50,008 bases of DNA from the NCBI GenBank assembly GCA_001767455.1, contig MELC01000030.1, forward strand, positions 110,475 through 160,482. The letters are read 5' to 3'. Below the pieces are notes generated by a model. The model ran no database searches and had not been told where the DNA came from. It saw only the letters and a program-made list of their open reading frames with translations. The DNA comes from Acidobacteria bacterium RIFCSPLOWO2_12_FULL_66_21 (GTDB lineage: Bacteria > Acidobacteriota > Vicinamibacteria > Vicinamibacterales > 2-12-FULL-66-21). Within the stretch, counting starts at the first letter, position 1. Each line of letters begins with the position of its first letter. The position numbers and the translations under genes are program-made. Below are positions 36,096 through 44,140 of the stretch, one piece after another.

Positions 36096-36815
36096 ATGGG
36101 ACAGGTACCCGCGCTCGACACAGCTCCGATCGGTATCGTGGGGGACGGCCGCGTCGCCGGACACATCCTCCACTACCTTGACCTCCTCGGCCTTCCGGTC
36201 CGCGCCTGGTCCCGACGCGTGCCCGGTGCGGGCCCGCTCGAAGCGCTCGCCTCCTGCCGTACCGTCCTTCTTCTCATTCGGGATGCGGGGATCGTCGCAT
36301 TCATCGACGCGTGGCCTGCCTTGAGGGAAAAGCGTCTGGTCCACTTCTCCGGAACCCTCGCCACCGAGGCCGCCGAAGCGGCACATCCGCTCATGACGTT
36401 CGGCCGCGATCTCTACGACCTGACGACCTATCGCAACATCCCATTCATTCTCGAGTCGGGCGGAACTCCGTTCCACCAGCTTCTGCCCGGCCTGCCGAAT
36501 CCATCGTTCACGATTCCGGCGGCCGAGCGCCCGTACTATCACGCGCTGTGCGTGATGGCCGCGAACTTCTCGGCGATCCTCTGGCTGAAGCTGTTCGACG
36601 AGCTTCAGAACCGGTTCGGGATCCCCGCATCGGCGGCGCATCCGTACCTCACGCAGATGACAGCCAACCTCCTCACAGATGCCAGCGCGGCCCTCACTGG
36701 TCCGCTCGTGCGCGGAGACGCCGGGACCGTCGAGGCGAATCTGAACGCCCTTGAAGGGGATCCGTTCCAGGGCGTGTATTCCGCGTTTGCGAGGGCCTAT
36801 GAACGCCGTGCATGA
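36096..36815 (+). CDS. Rossmann-fold plus DUF2520 protein of the pantothenate operon, candidate ketopantoate reductase
   Basis: 239 aa. The N-terminal half is an NAD(P)-binding Rossmann fold (PIGIVGDGRVAGHILHYLDL, then AWSRR after strand 2, as in NADP-binding enzymes). The C-terminal half is a helical DUF2520-type domain (ERPYYHALCVMAANFSAILW; HPYLTQMTANLLTDASAALT). The overall fold is that of 6-phosphogluconate dehydrogenase and ketopantoate reductase. It overlaps panB by 17 bases and is followed by panC and coaX. No PanE is present here, so it is well placed to reduce ketopantoate to pantoate. An alternative reductase, PanG, is known in Francisella; whether this is the same family I cannot check. 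Confidence 0.72.
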   Translation: MGQVPALDTAPIGIVGDGRVAGHILHYLDLLGLPVRAWSRRVPGAGPLEALASCRTVLLLIRDAGIVAFIDAWPALREKRLVHFSGTLATEAAEAAHPLMTFGRDLYDLTTYRNIPFILESGGTPFHQLLPGLPNPSFTIPAAERPYYHALCVMAANFSAILWLKLFDELQNRFGIPASAAHPYLTQMTANLLTDASAALTGPLVRGDAGTVEANLNALEGDPFQGVYSAFARAYERRA

Positions 36816-37590
36816 TTTCGCGCGCTTCAAAGCGGAGGGTCGCAAGATCTCCATCGTCACGGCCTATGACGCCTGGTCGGCTCGCATCGTCGCACGTTCG
36901 AATGTGGACGCCATTCTCGTTGGAGACTCGGCGGCGATGGTCATGCACGGCCAGCCCACGACGCTTGCGGCGACCGTCGGCCTCATGGCGATGCACACGC
37001 GTGCGGTCGCGCGTGCGGCCGCCGGGAAGTTCGTGATCGCCGATCTTCCATTCCTGTCGTTCCGAAAAGGGATACCGGCGGCGATGAGGGCGGTCGGCGC
37101 TCTCGTGACGAGCGGCGCGGAGGCGGTCAAGCTCGAAGGCGTGGACGGCCACGAGGACGTGATTGCGCACATCGTGGGATCCGGCGTACCAGTCATGGGA
37201 CACATCGGCTTGACGCCGCAATCGGTCAATCGGTTCGGCGGCTTCCGCGTGCAGGGCAGAAACGAAGGAGACGCGGCGAAACTGGTCGGTCAAGCGCATG
37301 CGCTGCAGGATCTGGGCTGCTTCTCGATTGTGATCGAATGCGTGCCGGCGGAGCTTGCCGCGCGCATTACCTCGGAGGTGGCGGTCCCCACCATCGGCAT
37401 CGGAGCGGGCGTCGCGACCGATGGGCAGGTCCTCGTGCTGCACGATCTGTGGGGATTCGACACCGGCACGACCCCGCGATTCGTCCGCCGGTACTTCGAT
37501 GGGGACCGCGTTCTCACCAACGCACTCAACGAGTACGACACCGACGTGAAGGAGACGCGATTTCCGGGACCTGAGGAGAGCTACTCGTGA
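36799..37590 (+). CDS. panB: 3-methyl-2-oxobutanoate hydroxymethyltransferase
   Basis: 263 aa cytosolic enzyme making ketopantoate from 2-oxoisovalerate and methylene-tetrahydrofolate. The ATG at 36799 is chosen by homology; the open frame runs further upstream over the preceding gene. Magnesium ligands Asp43 (VGDSAAMVMHG) and Asp82 (IADLPFLSF) are present, with VKLEG, HIGLTPQSVNRFGGFRVQGR and the C-terminal TIGIGAG signature. It is the second gene of a four-gene operon. Confidence 0.95.
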   Translation: MNAVHDFARFKAEGRKISIVTAYDAWSARIVARSNVDAILVGDSAAMVMHGQPTTLAATVGLMAMHTRAVARAAAGKFVIADLPFLSFRKGIPAAMRAVGALVTSGAEAVKLEGVDGHEDVIAHIVGSGVPVMGHIGLTPQSVNRFGGFRVQGRNEGDAAKLVGQAHALQDLGCFSIVIECVPAELAARITSEVAVPTIGIGAGVATDGQVLVLHDLWGFDTGTTPRFVRRYFDGDRVLTNALNEYDTDVKETRFPGPEESYS

Positions 37591-38363
37591 CGGCGGTCCT
37601 CGAGAGCCCGTCTCTGTGGCGCCGCGAGCGTCTCGCCCAGATCCGCGCTGGATTGACGCTCGGTTTCGTGCCGACGATGGGCGCGCTTCATGAGGGCCAC
37701 CTCTCGCTGGTGCGACGCAGCCGGGCGGAAAACGACCGAACGCTGGTGAGCATCTTCGTCAACCCGACGCAGTTCGACGACCCGGCCGACCTCGCGCAGT
37801 ACCCACGGACGCTGCAGCACGACCTCACGTTGCTGGAGGGCGAAGGGGCCGAGTTCGTCCTCGTGCCGGATCAGACGCAGCTGTACGAGGATGCCTTCCG
37901 TTATCGCGTGACCGAGAGCGAGCTCTCGAGGGTGATGGAAGGCGCCCACAGGCCCGGGCATTTCGACGGAGTCCTGACGGTGGTCCTCAAACTCCTGCAG
38001 ATCGCCTCGGCCGAGCGCGCCTACTTCGGTGAGAAGGACTGGCAGCAGCTCAGCCTCGTTCGCGGGATGGCCGCCGCGTTCTTTCTGCCGACCGCTGTTA
38101 TCGGCTGCGCGACCGTCCGCGAGCCCGACGGGTTGGCCCTCAGTTCACGGAACCGCCGCCTGCGCCCCTCGGACCGCCGGAAGGCCCCGCAGTTCTACCG
38201 GGCCCTGTCCACCTCGCCGACTCCAGAGGGGGCAGCTCGCGCGCTCTGCGCGGCAGGGTTCACCGTCGATTACGTCGAGGACCGAGACGGGCGCCGGCTG
38301 GGAGCGGTGCGCCTCGGCGGCGTCCGGCTGATCGACAACGTCCCACTGGGAGACCGGCCATGA
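37587..38363 (+). CDS. panC: Pantothenate synthetase (pantoate-beta-alanine ligase)
   Basis: 258 aa. The GTG start overlaps the panB stop by four bases (GTGA). The nucleotidylyl-transferase HIGH-type motif is [14 protein letters not shown] (His35, His38); other family signatures are [18 protein letters not shown] (usually GEKDYQQL) and [12 protein letters not shown]. The C-terminal domain is somewhat shorter than in the 280-aa E. coli enzyme. It joins pantoate and beta-alanine with ATP. No panD (beta-alanine source) is in the operon. Confidence 0.95.
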   Translation: MTAVLESPSLWRRERLAQIRAGLTLGFVPTMGALHEGHLSLVRRSRAENDRTLVSIFVNPTQFDDPADLAQYPRTLQHDLTLLEGEGAEFVLVPDQTQLYEDAFRYRVTESELSRVMEGAHRPGHFDGVLTVVLKLLQIASAERAYFGEKDWQQLSLVRGMAAAFFLPTAVIGCATVREPDGLALSSRNRRLRPSDRRKAPQFYRALSTSPTPEGAARALCAAGFTVDYVEDRDGRRLGAVRLGGVRLIDNVPLGDRP

Positions 38364-39175
38364 TTCTTGCGCTCGACGTCGGGAACAGTCAGATCTTCGG
38401 CGGCGTGTTCCAGAACCGGGAACTGACGATGCGCTTCCGCAAACCCTCCCGGTCGCCGACCTCTTCCGACGAGTTGGGACTGTTCCTGCGCGGCGTGCTT
38501 CGAGAAAACGGCGCTGACCCGGGCAGCGTCGAGCAGATCGCCCTTTGTTCCGTCGTTCCGGAAATCATCTATTCGCTCCGGAGCTGTTGCCGCAAGTATT
38601 TCAGGCTCGATCCGTTCATCCTCCAGGCGGGAGTCAAGACGGGTCTCAAAATCCGGTACCGCAATCCGCTCGAAGTCGGCCCCGACCGCATCGCGAACGC
38701 GATCGCAGCCACGCATCTCTATCCCGGCTGCAACCTGATCGTCATCGACTTCGGGACGGCGACGACCCTTGACGTCGTGCGCGCCGGCCGCGAGTACCTG
38801 GGCGGGATCATCCTGCCGGGCCTCCGGATCTCAATGGAAGCGCTCGAGAAGAACACGGCGCGTCTTCCCAACGTTGAAATCGTCCCAAGCACCGAGCTCG
38901 TGGGGCGATCGACGGTCGAGTGCATACAGTCCGGGCTGTACTTCGGCAACCGCGCCGCGGTCGCCGGGCTGACGCGGGAGATTCGCGATCGCGCGTTCCA
39001 AGGACAGCCGTCGCTCGTCATTGCCACCGGGGGATTCTCCCGTCTCTTTGAGCGCGAAAAGCTGTTCGATGTTCTCCTCCCCGACCTCGTTCTTGTCGGC
39101 CTCGAACGCGCCCTGTCCCTCAACCCTGGCGGCAGTGCGCCGTGGCAGGCGCCGGAGACCGAGGTCGCACCGTAA
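38360..39175 (+). CDS. coaX: Type III pantothenate kinase
   Basis: 271 aa. ATGA overlap with panC. ASKHA-fold motifs: DVGNSQ (Asp6; most members have DVGNT), GPDR (107-110), DFGTATT (130-136) and GGIILPGL. These mark the CoaX type, which needs a monovalent cation and is not inhibited by CoA. It phosphorylates pantothenate, the first step from vitamin to CoA, and so closes the operon functionally. The stop is followed by a heptamer-like repeat. Confidence 0.95.
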   Translation: MILALDVGNSQIFGGVFQNRELTMRFRKPSRSPTSSDELGLFLRGVLRENGADPGSVEQIALCSVVPEIIYSLRSCCRKYFRLDPFILQAGVKTGLKIRYRNPLEVGPDRIANAIAATHLYPGCNLIVIDFGTATTLDVVRAGREYLGGIILPGLRISMEALEKNTARLPNVEIVPSTELVGRSTVECIQSGLYFGNRAAVAGLTREIRDRAFQGQPSLVIATGGFSRLFEREKLFDVLLPDLVLVGLERALSLNPGGSAPWQAPETEVAP

Positions 39176-39179
39176 AGCA

Positions 39180-39250
39180 TCGACCGCGATAGGGGCCGAG
39201 CCGCGAGCTGCGAACGGCGAGCTGCGAGCCGAGCCACGAGCAACGGGAGC
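39180..39250. repeat. Heptamer-like GCGAGCT / GCGAACG repeat
   Basis: GAGCCGCGAGCTGCGAACGG and similar units follow the coaX stop (about 39197-39245), between two convergent genes. They are relatives of the GCTGGRA and GCAGCTC heptamers elsewhere in the window. Confidence 0.65.
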
Positions 39251-39252
39251 CG

Positions 39253-40620
39253 TTACTCCATATCGTGGCAGAGATCGCAGTCCTGCTTGATGACCAGGCC
39301 ATCCTTGCTCTTGTGCCTGTCGTCGTGACAGCGGAAGCACCCGGGTGACGAGGTGTGGCCGATGTTGTTCGGGTACGTGCCCCAGGTGACGTTCATCTTC
39401 GGGAACACGTTGCGGCTGTAGGCGCGCTGCGCGGCCGCCACGGCGCGGTCCACCTCGCCACGCCGCGTGTTGTAATCACCCGTGCCCTTGTAGAAGCTCG
39501 TGAGCCGTGTCGCGATGTCCTGCTGGGCCGACACCTGGTCGGGGTAGTTCACCTTCAACGCCGCCACCGCCTCGCGCCGTACGAACGGCAGCTTCGGCAT
39601 CTCTCCGGTGGCAATCGCCGCGTCCACCGCGCGCTCGGGCGACGGATCGAACGCGTGGCTCGGACGGTTGTGGCAGTCCATGCAGTCCATGGTCCGCGGT
39701 TCGTTCTTCTTCAGCTGCTCCTCGGTCACGCCTTCCGCGTAGTACTCGCGTTTGGCGCCCGTCCGATGATCCGTCACCGATACGTACCCCATCATCTGGC
39801 GCTTGTCGTCGGTCGCGATGTAACGCACTTCGTTGTCGACGTTGTTCATGTGCCAGTGGATTCCCGTGGCGATGCCCAGCTTTTCGCTTCCGCCGCCGAC
39901 ATGCACCCGCATCGTGGTGATGCTCTCGGTCACCTTCTCGTCGTCGCCGTACTCGCGGTGGACGTTGACCTTGTCGCCGTGGAACTTCTCCGGCCAGTGG
40001 CACTGCTCGCAGACCTCGCGCGCCGGGCGCAGCGTGTGGACCGGCGAGGGGACTGGCCGCGCGTAGCTGTTGAGCAGCACGGCGACGACCTGCCGCGTTC
40101 CGTCGAGCTTCGACTTGACGAAAAACGGGGCGCCGGGCCCGATGTGGCACTGGACGCACGTCACGCGCGAGTGCGGCCCGTCCTGGAACGCCATGTACTC
40201 GGGCTCCATGACGGTGTGGCAGACCTCGCCGCAGAACGTCGTCGAGTCCATGAACTCGACGCCCTTGTACGCCGCAAGCGAGATGACCACGACGTTCACC
40301 AGCGTCAGGATGAACACGATGAACGCGCCGCGCCGGTGCGACGGCTTGTTCAAGTCGATGGCCGGCCAGTGCAGGTGCGACGTCAAGCCGCGCGCGATTC
40401 GCCGCCGCTCGATGAAGATCCCGATGGGGATGAGCAACAGCCCGAGGATGAAGACCGCCGGAATGACGAGGAAGAAGACGATCCCCATGTAGGGGTTCGT
40501 GTGCAGCCCCAGGAAATCGATGAAGAAAACGACGAAGAACAGGACCGCGCTGACGGTGACAATCACGCCGCCCGTGATGGAGACCGCATTGCGAACCAGC
40601 GCGCGGAGATTATCTGGCAT
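39253..40620 (-). CDS. Six-haem NapC/NirT-like inner-membrane cytochrome c
   Basis: 455 aa. Two N-terminal helices (about 13-35 and 44-66) are followed, after a loop, by a third (about 98-117) and a periplasmic multihaem domain. Haem sites: one CX3CH (CGEVCH, in a NapC/NrfH-like context EFMDSTTFCGEVCHTVMEPE) and five CXXCH (CVQCH, CEQCH, CMDCH, CFRCH, CDLCH). Proteins of this kind oxidise menaquinol at the membrane; Geobacter ImcH is a comparable example. It is the last gene of the module B group, 105 bases after the cytochrome b, and may be cotranscribed. The electron acceptor is unknown. Confidence 0.85.
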   Translation of the reverse strand: MPDNLRALVRNAVSITGGVIVTVSAVLFFVVFFIDFLGLHTNPYMGIVFFLVIPAVFILGLLLIPIGIFIERRRIARGLTSHLHWPAIDLNKPSHRRGAFIVFILTLVNVVVISLAAYKGVEFMDSTTFCGEVCHTVMEPEYMAFQDGPHSRVTCVQCHIGPGAPFFVKSKLDGTRQVVAVLLNSYARPVPSPVHTLRPAREVCEQCHWPEKFHGDKVNVHREYGDDEKVTESITTMRVHVGGGSEKLGIATGIHWHMNNVDNEVRYIATDDKRQMMGYVSVTDHRTGAKREYYAEGVTEEQLKKNEPRTMDCMDCHNRPSHAFDPSPERAVDAAIATGEMPKLPFVRREAVAALKVNYPDQVSAQQDIATRLTSFYKGTGDYNTRRGEVDRAVAAAQRAYSRNVFPKMNVTWGTYPNNIGHTSSPGCFRCHDDRHKSKDGLVIKQDCDLCHDME

Positions 40621-40627
40621 CAGCCCA

Positions 40628-40700
40628 CTCTGCGAATTCGTGAAGTTGTGAATTCGTGAATTTGTGAATTTGTGAATTCACCAACTCACAACTTCGCCAA
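40628..40700. repeat. AT-rich tandem repeat GTGAATTC / TGTGAATT
   Basis: Units of about eight bases (GTGAATTCGTGAAGTT, TGTGAATTTGTGAATT) are followed by the partly inverted CACCAACTCACAACTTCGCC. The stretch is the most AT-rich in the window and lies between the cytochrome b and the NapC-like gene. It is not an obvious terminator. Confidence 0.75.
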
Positions 40701-40725
40701 ATCCCCGATCATTATCGACCCGGGT

Positions 40726-41610
40726 CTATCGGGTCAGGAATGCATACATTATCAGGACCACCAGCGTAAGCCCGACAATGACCGCGCTGGTCCCGACGAA
40801 CCGCCCCACGACGAGAGCGCGGTGGGACGGCGGACCTGCGTTGAGCCGGTCGAGCCCGCCCGTCCGGCGCAGCCGCTCGTGCTCGGCCGGGCGCTCGTGC
40901 CGCAGTTCGGCTTCCGGCAGGCTCCCCGTGAAAATCACCATGTCCATCGGGAACTTCTCCGGGCGGATGTGCCCGTTGAAGAAGTGGATGGTGAAGATGA
41001 ACCCGACCGCCAGCAGCGCTTCTTCGCCGTGCACCAGCAGGGCGATATTGAAGAGCCAGCCCGGCAGCACGCGCGCGAACTGCTCGGGGAACCATAACAT
41101 CAACCCCGAGCCGCCGATAATCGCCATCCCCCAGAAGACGGCCCAGTAGTCGAACTTCTCCCAGTAGGTGAACCGATCGAAGATCGGGCGCGGGCCGGCG
41201 CCGACGAACCACTTGAAATGCCCGAACAGATCCGCGATGTCGCGCGGCTGCGGCACCATCGAGGACGGGCCCCAGAAGATGGAGTAGTCCTTCTTCACTA
41301 TCACGCGGTGCAGCAGGCGCCCGACGTGCGTCACGAACACGCCTATCAGCGTGACGGCCAGGATCCGGTGTACCGTGCCGCCGAACTCGAAGCCCCCGAG
41401 CGCATGGGCCCACGCCTTCGCCCACGGCGCCTCGGAGAAGAGCAGCGGCAGGCCCGTCGCGGCCAGTCCAAGAAAGCTGCACATCATCAGGAAGTGCAGG
41501 TAGCGGTCGGCGCGATCGAAGCGCCTGACGTGGCGCACCTGCACCGCGGCTGCGGCAGGACGCGGCTGGACGTCAGCGGCCTCCGTCTCGCGTTCAGCGG
41601 TCTCGGCCAT
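40726..41610 (-). CDS. Di-haem cytochrome b, FdhI/b561-like (module B)
   Basis: 294 aa. The ATG at 41610 has GGGAGG at good spacing and overlaps the cytochrome c gene by 17 bases. Helices carry histidines in DRYLHFLMMCSF, GTVHRILAV, VTHVGRLLHR, LLVHGEEALL and TIHFFNGHIRP. The C-terminal signature EKFPMDMVIFTG followed by RHERPAEHERL is the counterpart of that in module A. An extra C-terminal helix (about 271-291) is not found in module A. It should pass electrons between quinones and the eleven-haem protein. Confidence 0.87.
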   Translation of the reverse strand: MAETAERETEAADVQPRPAAAAVQVRHVRRFDRADRYLHFLMMCSFLGLAATGLPLLFSEAPWAKAWAHALGGFEFGGTVHRILAVTLIGVFVTHVGRLLHRVIVKKDYSIFWGPSSMVPQPRDIADLFGHFKWFVGAGPRPIFDRFTYWEKFDYWAVFWGMAIIGGSGLMLWFPEQFARVLPGWLFNIALLVHGEEALLAVGFIFTIHFFNGHIRPEKFPMDMVIFTGSLPEAELRHERPAEHERLRRTGGLDRLNAGPPSHRALVVGRFVGTSAVIVGLTLVVLIMYAFLTR

Positions 41611-42973
41611 CGGTGCCCTCCCCCGAACGCGCTCCATGGACCGCGACCGGCTCGCCCGCACGCCGCCGGCGCGCGCGCCTCACGTGCAGCTCCTTCATGA
41701 ACCACATGGTCGTATGCAGACCAAAAAACCCGAAGACGCCGGCGAGCAGGATGGTCATGAACCGCGCCGTGAAGTAGAGGACCGGATTGCCGGCCCTGCG
41801 GTGCTTGTCGGCGTGCGGGTCGTACTTGACGAAATTCTCGCTCGCGTTCGGATGGCACTTGCCGCAGGTCGCGACGAGCCGGGCCTTCGAGATCGGCGAA
41901 CGCGGATCGCTCGCCGGCAGCATCTCGTGGGCGCCGTGACAGTCGGCGCACGACGCCACCGTCCTGAACCCCAGATTCGTCACCTGCCCGTGGAACGTGT
42001 CGCGGAACGTCGCGATCCGGTCGAGATGGCACGTGCCGCACTGGCCGATCACCGACAACTGCCAGCTCGCCGTCTCGGCGCGCTGGATGCCGTGGGCCGT
42101 GTGGCACGTCTGGCAGGTCGGCGCGCCGGTGTTGCCCTTCGCCAGGGCCATGCCGTGGGCGCCCGCGTTGAACTGGTTCGAGATCCCCTCGTGGCACCTG
42201 CCGCACGTGGCCGGCACGTGCATCTTCGAGACGTGGCTGTTCGGATCGTCCCTGCGCCGCACGTCGTGCGCGCTGTGGCAGTCGCTGCAGGTCGGCGCCA
42301 CCACCAGGCCGCTCTTCGAGAGCGCAAGGCCGTGAATGCTGTCGGCGAAGAGCTTCGTGACGTCGCTTGGAATGCCGCCTTTCCTGATCACATCCGCGTC
42401 CCCGTGGCACTTCGTGCACGTCGCGGCGATATTGAGGTGATAGGTGCGCGACTCCGGATCGCTCTTCGGCTTGATGTCGTGCATGCCGTGGCAATCCACG
42501 CACCGCGCCGCCTCGATCGACCCTTTCGCGCGCTCCCGAGCGTGCACGCCTTCCTTGTATTTCGCGACCGAATCGGGGTGACACGTCGAGCAGTCGACCT
42601 TGGCCAGCTTCTCGGGATGCGGGAACTCGATCCCTTTCGCCAGATCCTGATGGCAGTCCACGCAGGAGAGCGGACCGTGCACGGAGTGCTCGAACGCCTC
42701 CGGCTTGACGACGACAGGCCGGCCGTCCGCGCGCACCGCGGAACCGTCGCCGTGACAGGCGAGGCAGTCGGCATTCGACGGTGGAATGGGTTCCGTCTTC
42801 GCTCGTTCCGCAGGCTTGGGCGCGACAGAGGCGGGAGGAACGGCCGGGCGCGTCTTCGCAACTGGATGAGGAGCGGCAGCCGCGATGGCCGGTCCGGGAT
42901 GTGCTCGCACTGACAGGCTCAGTGCGAGCGCCCAGATGGCCACTCCGGTGCCGATGACTCCGCGCGTACTCAT
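41594..42973 (-). CDS. Eleven-haem membrane-anchored cytochrome c (module B)
   Basis: 459 aa. A signal or anchor helix (about 6-24) precedes an Ala/Pro-rich linker and eleven CXXCH sites: CLACH, CVDCH, CSTCH, CVDCH, CTKCH, CSDCH, CGRCH, CQTCH, CGTCH, CADCH, CGKCH. A C-terminal helix (about 402-424: YFTARFMTILLAGVFGFFGL) is followed by a basic cytoplasmic tail. The repeated spacing C-x2-CH-x-x-H-D-I/V is shared with module A's nine-haem protein. Electron carrier in the periplasm, anchored next to the cytochrome b of the following gene. Confidence 0.9.
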   Translation of the reverse strand: MSTRGVIGTGVAIWALALSLSVRAHPGPAIAAAAPHPVAKTRPAVPPASVAPKPAERAKTEPIPPSNADCLACHGDGSAVRADGRPVVVKPEAFEHSVHGPLSCVDCHQDLAKGIEFPHPEKLAKVDCSTCHPDSVAKYKEGVHARERAKGSIEAARCVDCHGMHDIKPKSDPESRTYHLNIAATCTKCHGDADVIRKGGIPSDVTKLFADSIHGLALSKSGLVVAPTCSDCHSAHDVRRRDDPNSHVSKMHVPATCGRCHEGISNQFNAGAHGMALAKGNTGAPTCQTCHTAHGIQRAETASWQLSVIGQCGTCHLDRIATFRDTFHGQVTNLGFRTVASCADCHGAHEMLPASDPRSPISKARLVATCGKCHPNASENFVKYDPHADKHRRAGNPVLYFTARFMTILLAGVFGFFGLHTTMWFMKELHVRRARRRRAGEPVAVHGARSGEGTDGRDR

Positions 42974-43031
42974 GGTAGCCCTCTGCCTCTGGCCCGCGAG
43001 CTTCCGGGAGCACTCGGCGGCCGGAGGACTC

Positions 43032-43373
43032 CTACTTCTTCTTCAGCGTCTGCAGGTAAGCCGTCAGCGCATCGATGTCTTCGGCCGAAAGCGGCTTCTT
43101 CATCATCGCTGGCTTCCGCTCCGCCTTCGTCTGGGCGGCCTTCGCGACCGGATCCGTCAGCCACGCCTTGATGTCCGCCGCCGTCAGCTTCGATCCCACT
43201 TCGTCGAGCGATCCCTTCGGATTGCCGACGCCGGCGATCGAATGACACATCTTGCAACCAGACGAAGCGAACAGCGCCTTCCCCTTGTCGACCTTCGCGT
43301 CAGCCGCGAAAGCCGGGCCGGCGAACACCATCAGTGCCGCCGCCCACACCACCACCGTGACAATGCGTTTCAT
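43032..43373 (-). CDS. Small secreted monohaem cytochrome c
   Basis: 113 aa. ATG at 43373 with a GGGAG-type ribosome site. A signal peptide ends near AFAAD (about residue 23). The haem site is CKMCH (40-44), within KGKALFASSGCKMCHSIAGV, and a Met ligand is likely in KPAMMKKPLS. Class I cytochrome c fold. It probably carries electrons to or from the multihaem protein encoded 58 bases downstream. Confidence 0.9.
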   Translation of the reverse strand: MKRIVTVVVWAAALMVFAGPAFAADAKVDKGKALFASSGCKMCHSIAGVGNPKGSLDEVGSKLTAADIKAWLTDPVAKAAQTKAERKPAMMKKPLSAEDIDALTAYLQTLKKK

Positions 43374-43401
43374 CGTGATTCTCCCTCCCGAGGAGAAGCC
43401 C

Positions 43402-43668
43402 TCAATTGACGCCGAGCGGTTCGCGGATCGACTCGTCGGGCGCGACTGCAAAGAGCCGCGCGACGATCTCAGAAAGGTTCGCTCCGCCGGGACCCGCGAG
43501 CGCCGCCTCGAACCGGGCGGCGATCGCCTGCGTGACGGCCACGCTGATGGCGTCCACTTCCTCGCGATCCGATGGATTCAGCGATGCGGTCTTGCGGCGC
43601 AGGCGCTGCAGCTCGGTGCGGCAAACCTCCTCGAATCGATCGTGAAGAGCACGGCCGATGGGGCTCAT
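43402..43668 (-). CDS. Small protein resembling the C-terminal dimerisation domain of glutamyl-tRNA reductase
   Basis: 88 aa, all helical. The text VCRTELQRLRRKTASLNPSD followed by REEVDAISVAVTQAIAARFE resembles the HemA C-terminal domain (ELxRxLxKLxxLSxEExxAIExLTxxIVNKLL). The catalytic and NADPH domains are absent. It heads the cytochrome operon, 28 bases before the monohaem cytochrome, and a sigma-54-type promoter would start transcription about two bases before this ATG. A link to haem supply is attractive but is inference; the match is by eye and the region is short. Confidence 0.55.
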   Translation of the reverse strand: MSPIGRALHDRFEEVCRTELQRLRRKTASLNPSDREEVDAISVAVTQAIAARFEAALAGPGGANLSEIVARLFAVAPDESIREPLGVN

Positions 43669-43680
43669 GCCGAAGCTAGT

Positions 43681-43696
43681 GGCAAAGGAAGTGCCG
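43681..43696 (-). promoter_or_regulatory. Predicted sigma-54 promoter of the module B cytochrome operon
   Basis: On the minus strand CGGCACTTCCTTTGCC has GGCAC-N5-TTGC with exact spacing. The expected start near 43670 is two bases before the first ATG (43668), so the first gene would be almost leaderless. Confidence 0.6.
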
Positions 43697-43803
43697 GTCG
43701 GCAGAATTGCGATTTCAGGCGGAAAAACCGCTTGTTGACGTTTTGAACAGGTCCTCCGGGATGCCGATATCGCCGGTTTCCCGGCATGATTCGGACCGGA
43801 CCT

Positions 43804-43819
43804 CGGCACGTGCTTTGCG
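43804..43819 (+). promoter_or_regulatory. Predicted sigma-54 promoter of the 70-residue protein gene
   Basis: CGGCACGTGCTTTGCG has GGCAC-N5-TTGC with exact spacing. Transcription should start near 43830, leaving a 28-base leader with GGAGGG before the ATG. Confidence 0.6.
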
Positions 43820-43857
43820 ACCTCCGCCGGTGCTCGACGTAAACCCGGAGGGATCCC

Positions 43858-44070
43858 ATGACCACACAGCACACTCTGCGCCGCGAACCGTGGACGTGCA
43901 AATGGGGACGCTTCGGTGGCCCCATCGAGGCCACGATCCACGAGGCCCCGGGTTTCGTTTTCTGGACCTGCGCCCACCCGGAGAGACAGCCGGCCGGGCC
44001 GCTGAACCGCGGAGCGTGCGAACACTGTCCGGGATGGGAAGCGATGGAGAATGCGGCGGAGGGACGCTAG
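43858..44070 (+). CDS. Small four-cysteine protein of unknown function
   Basis: 70 aa, cytosolic. Strong GGAGGG ribosome site. Four cysteines (Cys14, Cys38, Cys54, Cys57) with aromatic residues around the first two (EPWTCKWGRFGGP, GFVFWTCAH) and CEHC at the end suggest a small metal-binding domain (zinc or iron). I do not recognise a named family. The upstream sigma-54-type promoter and the neighbouring cytochrome and hydrogenase genes suggest a part in the same programme. It is convergent with the 85-residue unknown. Confidence 0.7.
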   Translation: MTTQHTLRREPWTCKWGRFGGPIEATIHEAPGFVFWTCAHPERQPAGPLNRGACEHCPGWEAMENAAEGR

Positions 44071-44081
44071 GCGCGCACGGC

Positions 44082-44140
44082 GCGCCTGCGAGCCGGGGCC
44101 CCCAAGCGACCGAGCCGGGGTCCGGGGCAGAGCCCCGGTT
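44082..44140. repeat. Dispersed repeat with CCGGGGC-AGA-GCCCCGG hairpin
   Basis: This is the second copy of the repeat at 69-100. The stem (44122-44128 with 44132-44138) lies between two convergent genes and could end transcription in both directions. The last two bases overlap the stop of the minus-strand gene. Confidence 0.75.

Larger units (their letters stand above)
43669..43857. promoter_or_regulatory. Divergent regulatory region between two sigma-54-type promoters
   Basis: The space between the two promoters (43697-43803) is about 107 bases. It contains GCGGAAAAACCGC and ATGCCG...CGGCAT (arms 43759-43764 and 43780-43785), either of which could be an activator site. An enhancer-binding protein bound here could serve both directions. 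Confidence 0.4.

Noticed and set aside
43690-43720. A further sigma-54-like site, TCGGCAGAATTGC
   Set aside because: The GG-to-GC distance is three bases too short.
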